Below, piece by piece: positions 26,524 through 33,552 of a DNA stretch of 62,756 nucleotides; position 1 is the stretch's first letter, and each line of letters opens with the position of its first letter. The stretch comes from Chloroflexi bacterium B3_Chlor (lineage in GTDB: Bacteria > Chloroflexota > Anaerolineae > UBA7937 > B3-Chlor). Both the position numbers and the translations under genes were made by a program. The stretch lies in assembly GCA_005223035.1 (NCBI GenBank), contig NJBK01000013.1:1-62756 (forward strand). The letters are read 5' to 3'. The notes under the pieces are model-generated. The model ran no database searches, was not told the origin of the DNA, and worked only from the letters and a program-made list of their open reading frames with translations.

Positions 26524-27441
26524 GTGAGATTGGCCGCCTTTGACCTGGAAATAGCGAAGGAAATCCCGGAAGCTGTTGAGAACTGGCTGAGCGTGGCCCC
26601 GCCGGGTATCAGCTGTGCGGCCGTTGCATTGTCCGATGATCAGGGTCGGCCGCACTTGTGGCAAGGGGTTCCACGGATGACGCAGCAAGAGTGCCGGTCT
26701 ATGGTCAGGGACCTTCAGGGGCTCGCCAGCGACGGCTATACATTCTTGACGTGGAACGGGTGTGGATTCGATTTTGCAGTGTTAGCCATGGAGTCCGGCA
26801 TGTACACAGAGTGCACCGAATTGGCGCTGAACCATGTTGACTTGATGTTGAGAGTCACGTTCGAGAAAGGCTGGTACCTCAGCTTCCAGAAAGCGCTGAG
26901 AGGGGCACGGCTCGAAGGCAAGTTGCAGAGCGTCACCCTTTCGGATGGCACGGTGCTAGACGGGATGGACGGTTCGAAGGTCCCGAAGCTCTGGGCGGCT
27001 TGTGAGTACGCGGCGGTGCTGGACTACCTGCGCAATGATGTGGTTCAGTTGTTGAGATTGGCTCACGCCATTCAACGCACGAAGGTCATCCGGTGGACGA
27101 GTGATAGGGGCAACCCTCAGCAAGTGTTCGTGGAGAGGATGCTCACGGTGCGCGAGTGCTTCGACATTCCGGAGCCTGATGTATCTTGGATGAAGGATCC
27201 GCCTACGCGACAGCAATTCGTCCAATGGATGCGACCGTCGCCTACCGTTGACAAATCGGCTCCGGCACGTATGCTCACGACGCGGTTCCGCGCTGGAGAC
27301 CGCGTCCGGCATTCCCGGTTCGGCGAGGGGATGGTCCTCAGCAGCAAGCTTCTGGGAGACGACGAGGAGGTGACTGTGGTCTTCGAGGACGTCGGGGCCA
27401 AGCGTTGCTTGACCAGCTTCGCGGACATGGAGAAGCTATGA
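26524..27441 (+). CDS. DEDD-type exonuclease-like protein with a PcrA C-terminal domain
   Basis: A 305-residue protein. Residues 1-180 look like a ribonuclease-H-fold 3'-5' exonuclease: motif I FDLE (Asp7, Glu9), motif II TWNGCGFDF (Asn78, Asp83), motif III DYLRNDVVQL (Asp167/Asp172), resembling the PolB-exo2 / RNase_H_2 groups. Residues 255-305 (FRAGDRVRHSRFGEG...) duplicate the Tudor-like end of the neighbouring helicase. The GTG at 26524 has GGAGG at a spacing of 5. It lies 112 nt behind pcrA. It would be expected to process DNA or RNA ends at the place where PcrA works; that is an inference. Confidence 0.75.
   Translation: MRLAAFDLEIAKEIPEAVENWLSVAPPGISCAAVALSDDQGRPHLWQGVPRMTQQECRSMVRDLQGLASDGYTFLTWNGCGFDFAVLAMESGMYTECTELALNHVDLMLRVTFEKGWYLSFQKALRGARLEGKLQSVTLSDGTVLDGMDGSKVPKLWAACEYAAVLDYLRNDVVQLLRLAHAIQRTKVIRWTSDRGNPQQVFVERMLTVRECFDIPEPDVSWMKDPPTRQQFVQWMRPSPTVDKSAPARMLTTRFRAGDRVRHSRFGEGMVLSSKLLGDDEEVTVVFEDVGAKRCLTSFADMEKL
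27286..27438 (+). repeat. PcrA C-terminal domain, copy 2, inside the exonuclease-like gene
   Basis: Second copy of the 51-codon module at 26250. The spacing between the copies, the shared orientation and the residue identity indicate a local duplication. Confidence 0.85.
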
Positions 27442-27499
27442 GATGACTCAGGCCGATGGCACGCTGTGCCCTGGCTGCTCCGATGGTTGGGGGCTTTCG

Positions 27500-28426
27500 T
27501 CAAGACCAGAGGGAGAACGCCCGGGGTAGAAAGCCGAGTCGACTGCTGGTCCCACCAGAGGCAGGAACTGAGGGCTCCTCCACTTCGTCGGCATAGAAAG
27601 CGAGGCCGATGACCCCTGGCCCGGTATGTGCTCCCATTACTGGCGTGAACTCGGTGATGTAGAACTCTACACAGTTGAAGCGGGACTGGATCTCCTGTGC
27701 TGTACGCTCCGCCTCAGCCAGGGCGTCGCCATGAAAAACCGAGGCATGAAGGGGACGCTCCCCTGTCTGATCCCACATCATCTCGATCATCTTCTCTACG
27801 GCGCTACGCCTGGTTCTGACGACCCCTAGCACCCTGACCCGTCCGTGGGCCAGACTTAGAATGGGGTTGATCCTGAGCTTCGAGCCAAGCAGGGTGGCCG
27901 CCTCTCCTATGCGACCGCCTCGGTGAAGATGCTTCAGATCATCCAGCGTGGCAAAGAAGTCGACCCTAGGAATCATGGCCTCCGCGGTGGCAACAACCTC
28001 CTCTAGAGTTCCTCCTGCGGCAGCTGTCCGGGCAGCCTCCAAAACGATGAAGCCTTGCGCCATGGTGGCCATGCGTGAGTCCACGATTCGCACAGGCACC
28101 GATGCCGCTTCTTGAGCTGCTGTACGGGCGACGTTGATCGCGCCGGTCAACTCTGCCGGCACGTGGATGGAAACGATACCCTCCGCTTTCGTGCTCAGGC
28201 GGGCGTATGTCCTGACAAAATCTGCCAGGGAGGGCTGCGCCGTTGTGGGGAAGGCCTTGTTCTGCCCAAAGAAACGATAGAACTCGGCCGGTGTGAGGTT
28301 CACACCATCTCGGTAGTCATTGCCATCCCAAATCACGTGGAACGGCACCACATGGATGTCATATTTGTCGACCAGCTCCGGTGGCACGCAGGCAACACTG
28401 TCGGTGACGACGGCGATCTTACTCAT
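27500..28426 (-). CDS. DegV-family fatty-acid-binding protein
   Basis: A 308-residue DegV (FakB-like) protein. It starts with IAVVTDSVACVPPELV, has PTTAQPS and the ribbon SIHVPAELTGAINVA, RIVDSRMATMAQG and FFATLDDLKHLHRGGRIG. These proteins bind a fatty acid and can present it to a kinase (FakA) for phospholipid synthesis; no fakA is near. It follows the patatin gene by 15 nt in the same direction, so a joint lipid function is plausible. Confidence 0.9.
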   Translation of the reverse strand: MSKIAVVTDSVACVPPELVDKYDIHVVPFHVIWDGNDYRDGVNLTPAEFYRFFGQNKAFPTTAQPSLADFVRTYARLSTKAEGIVSIHVPAELTGAINVARTAAQEAASVPVRIVDSRMATMAQGFIVLEAARTAAAGGTLEEVVATAEAMIPRVDFFATLDDLKHLHRGGRIGEAATLLGSKLRINPILSLAHGRVRVLGVVRTRRSAVEKMIEMMWDQTGERPLHASVFHGDALAEAERTAQEIQSRFNCVEFYITEFTPVMGAHTGPGVIGLAFYADEVEEPSVPASGGTSSRLGFLPRAFSLWS

Positions 28427-28441
28427 TCCTCTTCCCTTTGC

Positions 28442-29422
28442 TCACGATCTGATCCCAAAGGTGCCTGAGCGAGGTTCCATCTTCTCGTCGAAGCCATGGC
28501 GCTTTCTGGTCGGTATTCCCTGGAGACGCCTGATCGCGGTCTTCAGGCGCCCTTTCAACCTTTCCCCAAGAAACGACAGTCTCTCAGTCCCTCTAACCGC
28601 TTCAGATGCGCGGAGATACGCTTCGCCCTGGCGCCTGCCTTCCTCGATCATCTCCGCAGTGTGGCTCAAGTCCCAGAGAGGTATGTTGTAGAAAGCGGTT
28701 AGGGGGATGTAGTGGAGCGCTACCCCGTCTATGCTAGCAGATTCCTTCAGCTCGGCGTCCAGTTGGCGCGACAGCACATGGTTGATGGTCTGTTCAGCGA
28801 TACTGAGCAATCCAGTGATCTGTCGCGCCTGCGGTGGGACGTCCACCAAGTGAAGAGCATACACCTCCTTTGCTCCCTCCGCCACGGCGATCCTTATGGG
28901 GAGGTCAGCAGCTATCCCCCCATCAACGAGCAACTCCTCTCCACAGCGCCACGGGGGCAAGAAGGGAGGCAAAGCGGTACTGGCCATGACGGCATCCGTC
29001 AGGCGCTCCTCGGCATCGTGACCGAAGACACGGGGTTCGCCGGTGTCCAGCTTGGTGGCAACGATAAGGAGCTTGATGCCTTCGAGGTCACCAAAGCGTT
29101 CGACGCCCAAGGGCAGGTTCTCCTCGATGAGTTGCAGGAGACTCTCGTTGCCGTACAGGCTGTCCTTGCCAGTGAGAAACCGCCAGAGCATGGTCAGCCG
29201 GTTGCCCTGCAACACTTGCCTTGTGTCAACCCTCTTCCACACCTCACCAAGGTCGAGAGCACTGCCAGGAGTTGGATCGACCGCCAGGAAGACGGCGTTG
29301 ATGGCCCCGGCCGAGGTCCCGACGAGCATGTCCGGCCGGATGCCGTGTTCCAGTAGAACCTGAAGGGCCCCCACCTCCAGGGGGCCTCGATTGCCTCCCC
29401 CGCTAAGAACAAAGGCGATCAT
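28442..29422 (-). CDS. Patatin-like phospholipase
   Basis: A 326-residue serine acyl hydrolase. Oxyanion motif GGGNRG (8-13), nucleophile GTSAG (Ser37) and catalytic DGG (Asp166) are all present. No signal peptide or transmembrane segment is obvious. The C-terminal 60 residues are basic. It may release fatty acids that the downstream DegV protein binds. Confidence 0.9.
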   Translation of the reverse strand: MIAFVLSGGGNRGPLEVGALQVLLEHGIRPDMLVGTSAGAINAVFLAVDPTPGSALDLGEVWKRVDTRQVLQGNRLTMLWRFLTGKDSLYGNESLLQLIEENLPLGVERFGDLEGIKLLIVATKLDTGEPRVFGHDAEERLTDAVMASTALPPFLPPWRCGEELLVDGGIAADLPIRIAVAEGAKEVYALHLVDVPPQARQITGLLSIAEQTINHVLSRQLDAELKESASIDGVALHYIPLTAFYNIPLWDLSHTAEMIEEGRRQGEAYLRASEAVRGTERLSFLGERLKGRLKTAIRRLQGIPTRKRHGFDEKMEPRSGTFGIRS

Positions 29423-29492
29423 TTGACCTAGAGCACCAAAACCATGATTCGCGTCTTGCAGTCGCTACCCTGTTCAGCATACAACGAGTAGA

Positions 29493-29594
29493 CTAGTGGA
29501 TGAACCAATAGGATATGGCCCCCGCCGAAAGAGCGGCAGCCACCATGATTAAAGCGACCGCGATCGCGGTTCTTCGAAACTCGCCACGCGACAT
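29493..29594 (-). CDS. Small single-pass membrane protein (33 residues)
   Basis: Translating the minus strand from ATG 29594 gives MSRGEFRRTAIAV..., ending ...ISYWFIH before TAG. A basic N-terminus is followed by about 20 alanine/valine/leucine-rich residues, so it looks like a single membrane helix with the N-terminus inside. TGGAG lies about 6 nt upstream of the ATG. It sits between a response regulator gene and the patatin gene, downstream of 11-bp direct repeats. Coding is likely but not proven. Confidence 0.5.
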   Translation of the reverse strand: MSRGEFRRTAIAVALIMVAAALSAGAISYWFIH

Positions 29595-29641
29595 CGTGTC
29601 TCCAGTCCGCCTTGGAGTCGAGCTATGGGCTGTATGACTCC

Positions 29642-29708
29642 ATTATAACTCAGAGTGGTAACAGAGGAGGCAAAAGGAGGTAAAAACGACGTAAAAACGA
29701 GGTAGAAA
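29642..29708 (-). promoter_or_regulatory. Promoter with 11-bp direct repeats, candidate response-regulator box
   Basis: On the plus strand four similar units lie head to tail: GGAGGCAAAA (29666), GGAGGTAAAAA (29676), CGACGTAAAAA (29687) and CGAGGTAGAAA (29698-29708). The spacing is 10, 11 and 11 nt. Read on the minus strand they lie about 18 nt upstream of TATAAT (29647-29642), which lacks a good -35. PhoB/OmpR-family regulators bind such 11-bp direct repeats in place of a -35 box. The regulator gene ends 17 nt away. Confidence 0.55.
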
Positions 29709-29724
29709 GGGGGATAGTCTCAGT

Positions 29725-30411
29725 CTAGCTTTTCCTGAACCAGTAGCCTACGCCGTATTCTGTCAAGACATGCTGAGGGCCGTGTGGATCTTTCTCCAGT
29801 TTGTTGCGCAAGCGGCTGATGTACACTTTCAGGTAGTCGATTTCGTCCGTGTATTCTCGCCCCCAAACGCGGGCCAGCAGGGTTTCGTGAGTGAGAACCT
29901 GGCCGGCGTTGCGCACCAAGTGGTACAGCAAACGATACTCCGTACCCGTCAAGGACACCGGTTGCCCCTCCACACTTACCTGTCGTCTCTCGAAGTCTAT
30001 GTGGATATCGCCGGAGGTGAACGGTAGTTCATGGGTCAGTGGCATCCCCTGTGCGCGACGCAGCACAGCCTTCACACGGGCCAGCAACTCCAGGTGACCA
30101 AAGGGCTTTGTGATGTAGTCGTCAGCACCGAGGTTGAGTCCCGTCACCTTGTCTATCTCATCTTCTTTGGCTGTGAGCATTATTACCGGCACGTCCGAGA
30201 AGCGCCGCAGCTCTTTCAGGACATCGAAGCCGCTCATTTCGGGCATCATTATGTCCAGCAGCACGAGGTCTGGCTGCTCTTTGTCGAAGACGGCCAAAGC
30301 CTCTTCGCCATCATAGGCCGCCAACGCTTCCCAGGTCGGTTCCTGCGCCTGGAAGCTCATGCGCAGCACTTTGACAACATCAGGCTCGTCATCCACGATG
30401 AGGACTTTCAC
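29725..30411 (-). CDS. OmpR/PhoB-family response regulator
   Basis: A 228-residue regulator. The receiver domain has the acidic pair in VDDEPDV, the phosphoacceptor Asp53 in LLDIMMPEMSG and Lys in MLTAKEDEID. The C-terminal winged-helix domain has LTGTEYRLLYHLVRNAGQVLTHETLL and LKVYISRLRNKLE. It overlaps the histidine kinase gene by 4 nt and is its partner. It may bind the direct repeats just downstream. Confidence 0.93.
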   Translation of the reverse strand: MKVLIVDDEPDVVKVLRMSFQAQEPTWEALAAYDGEEALAVFDKEQPDLVLLDIMMPEMSGFDVLKELRRFSDVPVIMLTAKEDEIDKVTGLNLGADDYITKPFGHLELLARVKAVLRRAQGMPLTHELPFTSGDIHIDFERRQVSVEGQPVSLTGTEYRLLYHLVRNAGQVLTHETLLARVWGREYTDEIDYLKVYISRLRNKLEKDPHGPQHVLTEYGVGYWFRKS

Positions 30412-32261
30412 TCTAAGTCCTCGCCTAGTACTCCGTTGGCATCTTTGCCTGTCTCTACGATGTGCACGTCCGGATACGGGTTCTGTCGTTGCTTGGGGAT
30501 GACTACACGGAAAGTGGCGCCTTTGCCTGGTACGCTCTCCACCCAGATGCGACCGTCGTGCAGCTCGACCAGCTGGCGGGCGATATACAGACCCAGGCCC
30601 ACGCCGGCCAAGCCCCGACCATCAGTCACGACATAGAATTTGTCGAAAATGCGTTCCTGCTCGTCGATGGAGATGCCGGGGCCATCATCAGCAACAGTGA
30701 GTTCCAAGTACTCGTCTGTTGTGTTCAGGCCCACACGGAGGTGACCTCCCTTGCCAGCGAATCTATGGGCGTTGGAGATCAAGTTGGTCAGAACCTGTTC
30801 GACACGATGACGATCAAGGGGCACGGGTTCGAGGGTCTCTGGCAAGTCTAGCTCAAGGACCTGTTTTCTATTCTCCACGAGCGGTGCGAATGCTCTTACA
30901 GTTCTCTCGACGAGGAGCCGCGGGTCAGTGGGCTGCAGGGAGAGGGTGAGTTGGCCGGCCTCCAACCTCGTGGCGTCCAGAAGGTCCTCTACGATGGCTT
31001 CCAGCCGCCCTGTGTGATGGCTGATGGTATGTAGTAGTTCCCGCCTGACCTCCGGGACCTCGGTTGCGGATGAACCCTCCAGCATGTCCACGGAGGTCTT
31101 GATGCAGGTCAGAGGCGTGCGCAGCTCGTGGGACACCACGGAGACGAAGCTGGCCTGCAGCGCCTCCAGGGTTCTCAGCTGCTCGACTTGCTTTCGTTCC
31201 CGTTCGTAGAGCCGGGCGTTGCGTATGGCTAGTGCTGCCTCCTGGGCCAAGGCGCTTAAGAAGGCCACGTCATCCTGAGAGAAGGCCACGGAGGTCCGTC
31301 TACCCGCGCACAATACGCCCATTGTCTGTTGGTCCAGAACCAGCGCCACAGCGGCCAGCGAGGTTATCCCCTCCTTGTCTAAGAGACTCCGTACAGGGGC
31401 AGGTTGGCTTGCCAGGTCGTCTAGCACGTAGGGAGCCCTGGCGCTGAGGATGCGCTGCACTAGTTCGTCGTCGAGAGGCAGCTCTTCCCCGGCCGCTTCC
31501 CACTCCAACCCACTGCTCGCAGCTAGATGTAGCTCCTCCTCGTCCTCGCCGCGGAGCAGAATGAGCGTGATGTCGCCTTCCAGGAGATGACGAGAGGCGT
31601 CCACCACCGTCTGCATTGTTTGCTCCAGTTCCAGGCTGGCGCTCAATTGCTGAAACAAATCGTTCAGGGCTGACAGGCGAGCCGACAAGGCGCGCTCTCG
31701 CTCCGTCTCAAGATGTTCTCGACGCAGCTGCTCCAGCAACAGAGCGCAAAGCAGTGCTACCAACAGTAGGAGAACGATCTTGCCAGCCAAGATAAACGCG
31801 GCGTTGGCGGTCCAGATCCCCGCCGGGTTTACGAAGCAGGCACCCAGATAGATCAGCCCCAGAATCAGCGCCACGATGATTGTGGCCACCAGGCTGAGAT
31901 AGAAGGCCGCCCCGGTGATGATGAAGAAATAGATGATGAAGAAGCCGCTGTGATATCCACCAGTCAGGTATACAGCCAAGGTGGTCACCAGCGTATCCAG
32001 GACGAGGACATTCAGAGTGTGTCGCAGCCACCTCACATGGCGGGCCAGGATCACCAGTATCACATTATAGGCGACGGCAGCAAGCGTCATGTGGGTGATG
32101 GGGACGATTACACCAGCCTGCGAGCGGTCGAAGAAAGAGAGGAGCAAAGCTACGGTCAGGGCCAGAAAGCGCAGGCTCAAGATCAGCCAGGAAACCCATT
32201 CTCTGGGGGCCAGGTAACGGCTTGCATCGCTCTGCGCGCTAGTGTAGGCATTACCGAGCAT
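30408..32261 (-). CDS. Membrane sensor histidine kinase with GAF domain
   Basis: A 617-residue kinase. Six hydrophobic helices fill residues 22-178, a short coiled coil follows, then a GAF domain (about 205-352), HisKA with the phospho-histidine at 378 (VVSHELRTPLT), and a HATPase domain with N box (NLISNAHRF), DDGPGIS and GVGLGLYIARQLV. The GAF ligand is unknown. The gene follows tsaD by 62 nt on the same strand and is coupled to the response regulator. Confidence 0.92.
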   Translation of the reverse strand: MLGNAYTSAQSDASRYLAPREWVSWLILSLRFLALTVALLLSFFDRSQAGVIVPITHMTLAAVAYNVILVILARHVRWLRHTLNVLVLDTLVTTLAVYLTGGYHSGFFIIYFFIITGAAFYLSLVATIIVALILGLIYLGACFVNPAGIWTANAAFILAGKIVLLLLVALLCALLLEQLRREHLETERERALSARLSALNDLFQQLSASLELEQTMQTVVDASRHLLEGDITLILLRGEDEEELHLAASSGLEWEAAGEELPLDDELVQRILSARAPYVLDDLASQPAPVRSLLDKEGITSLAAVALVLDQQTMGVLCAGRRTSVAFSQDDVAFLSALAQEAALAIRNARLYERERKQVEQLRTLEALQASFVSVVSHELRTPLTCIKTSVDMLEGSSATEVPEVRRELLHTISHHTGRLEAIVEDLLDATRLEAGQLTLSLQPTDPRLLVERTVRAFAPLVENRKQVLELDLPETLEPVPLDRHRVEQVLTNLISNAHRFAGKGGHLRVGLNTTDEYLELTVADDGPGISIDEQERIFDKFYVVTDGRGLAGVGLGLYIARQLVELHDGRIWVESVPGKGATFRVVIPKQRQNPYPDVHIVETGKDANGVLGEDLE

Positions 32262-32323
32262 GCTTACTTCCGCTCTTACCTCGTAGTCACGGCCTCACAG
32301 AGTCAGGTCTGACGAGCACGGGA

Positions 32324-33364
32324 TCACCAGGTGACGATCAGTTTCAAGCCTGGCACCACATCGAGATCCCATCCGGCCTGCTCACCCGCACTGAGCTTAA
32401 AGCAGCCCACCGCAGCCACGCACGCTGCGTTGTCGGTGCAAAGCTCGGGGGAGGGGCACAGGACCGGGACACCGATTCGTTCCGTCATCTGCTGACGTAG
32501 CAAGGTGTTGGACGCCACACCGCCGGCCAAAAGGACCTGTCTTGCATCCCACTCTTCTGCGGCCGCTCTGGTTTTCTCAACAAGTACCTCCACGACCGCT
32601 GCCTGGAAACTGGCTGCGAGGTCCGCTACAGGTAAGTCATCGCTGGACGCACCCTCGCCCTCTGCCAGGGGACCTGCTGTGGCCGGGTAATCGCGCACCA
32701 GATACAGGACGGCAGTCTTCAGACCGCTAAAGCTGAAGTTGTAGGTGCCTTTCAGCCAGGCTCGCGGTAGATCGAAGGCGCTGGGATCTCCGGCCTGCGC
32801 TGCCAATTGGATCTCTGGCCCTCCAGGATAGCCCAAGCCTAGCAGGCGGGCTACCTTGTCGAAGGCTTCGCCAGCGGCGTCGTCGAGGGTCTGACCCAAG
32901 GGCTGATACTTTTCGTGACCCGACATCAGAACTAGGTTGGTGTGTCCACCAGAGGCGATGAGACAAAGGAGAGGGAACAGTATCTTCTCGTCTTCTTGCA
33001 GCCAGTTGGCATAAATGTGCGCTTCCAGATGATTGATGCCGATGAGGGGTAGATGCTTAGCCAGAGCCAAAGCTTTTGCCACATTGACGCCCACTAGCAG
33101 GGAGCCAGCCAGTCCCGGCCCATAAGTGACAGCCACGGCGTCCATTTGGTCCAGTTCTGTCCCAGCTTGAGCCAAAGCCTTCTCGAGCACCGGTATGATG
33201 TGGAGGATGTGCTGTCGTGAAGCGATCTCGGGAAACACTCCACCATACCGCTCGTGGATCTTGGCTTGAGATGCGACGACGTTGGAGATGATCTCACGAC
33301 CATCCTTCACGACCGCCGCGGCCGTCTCGTCGCAGGAGGTTTCGATGCCCAAGATATGAGTCAC
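32324..33364 (-). CDS. tsaD: tRNA N6-threonylcarbamoyladenosine synthase catalytic subunit
   Basis: Transfers threonylcarbamoyl to A37 of ANN-decoding tRNAs. The 346-residue ASKHA protein begins [11 protein letters not shown], has the metal-binding HLEAH (His112, His116), [12 protein letters not shown] and GGVASN, all family hallmarks. The GTG at 33364 lies six bases after TAGAAT with no Shine-Dalgarno, indicating leaderless translation. The partner genes tsaB and tsaE are not in the window. Confidence 0.95.
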   Translation of the reverse strand: MTHILGIETSCDETAAAVVKDGREIISNVVASQAKIHERYGGVFPEIASRQHILHIIPVLEKALAQAGTELDQMDAVAVTYGPGLAGSLLVGVNVAKALALAKHLPLIGINHLEAHIYANWLQEDEKILFPLLCLIASGGHTNLVLMSGHEKYQPLGQTLDDAAGEAFDKVARLLGLGYPGGPEIQLAAQAGDPSAFDLPRAWLKGTYNFSFSGLKTAVLYLVRDYPATAGPLAEGEGASSDDLPVADLAASFQAAVVEVLVEKTRAAAEEWDARQVLLAGGVASNTLLRQQMTERIGVPVLCPSPELCTDNAACVAAVGCFKLSAGEQAGWDLDVVPGLKLIVTW

Positions 33365-33370
33365 AAACAG

Positions 33371-33379
33371 ATTCTACCA
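33371..33379 (-). promoter_or_regulatory. Extended -10 box for leaderless tsaD
   Basis: Minus strand TGG followed by TAGAAT (33379-33371). Exactly six bases separate it from the GTG start. No good -35 is seen at 17 nt. Confidence 0.5.
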
Positions 33380-33552
33380 TACTGGCCGAACCTCAAGCAA
33401 ACCCAGGCACGCAGGATCAGTGGACGCGCGATCCTTCCTTCACGGTGTTCTTAGCGTGGCAGAGATGTCCTAGAGGAGAGTAGCCCAACGTGCCAAGCCA
33501 ACGCCTTCCACAGCCAGCACTCGCTTGTGCGATCAACATCATCAGCAAGGGG

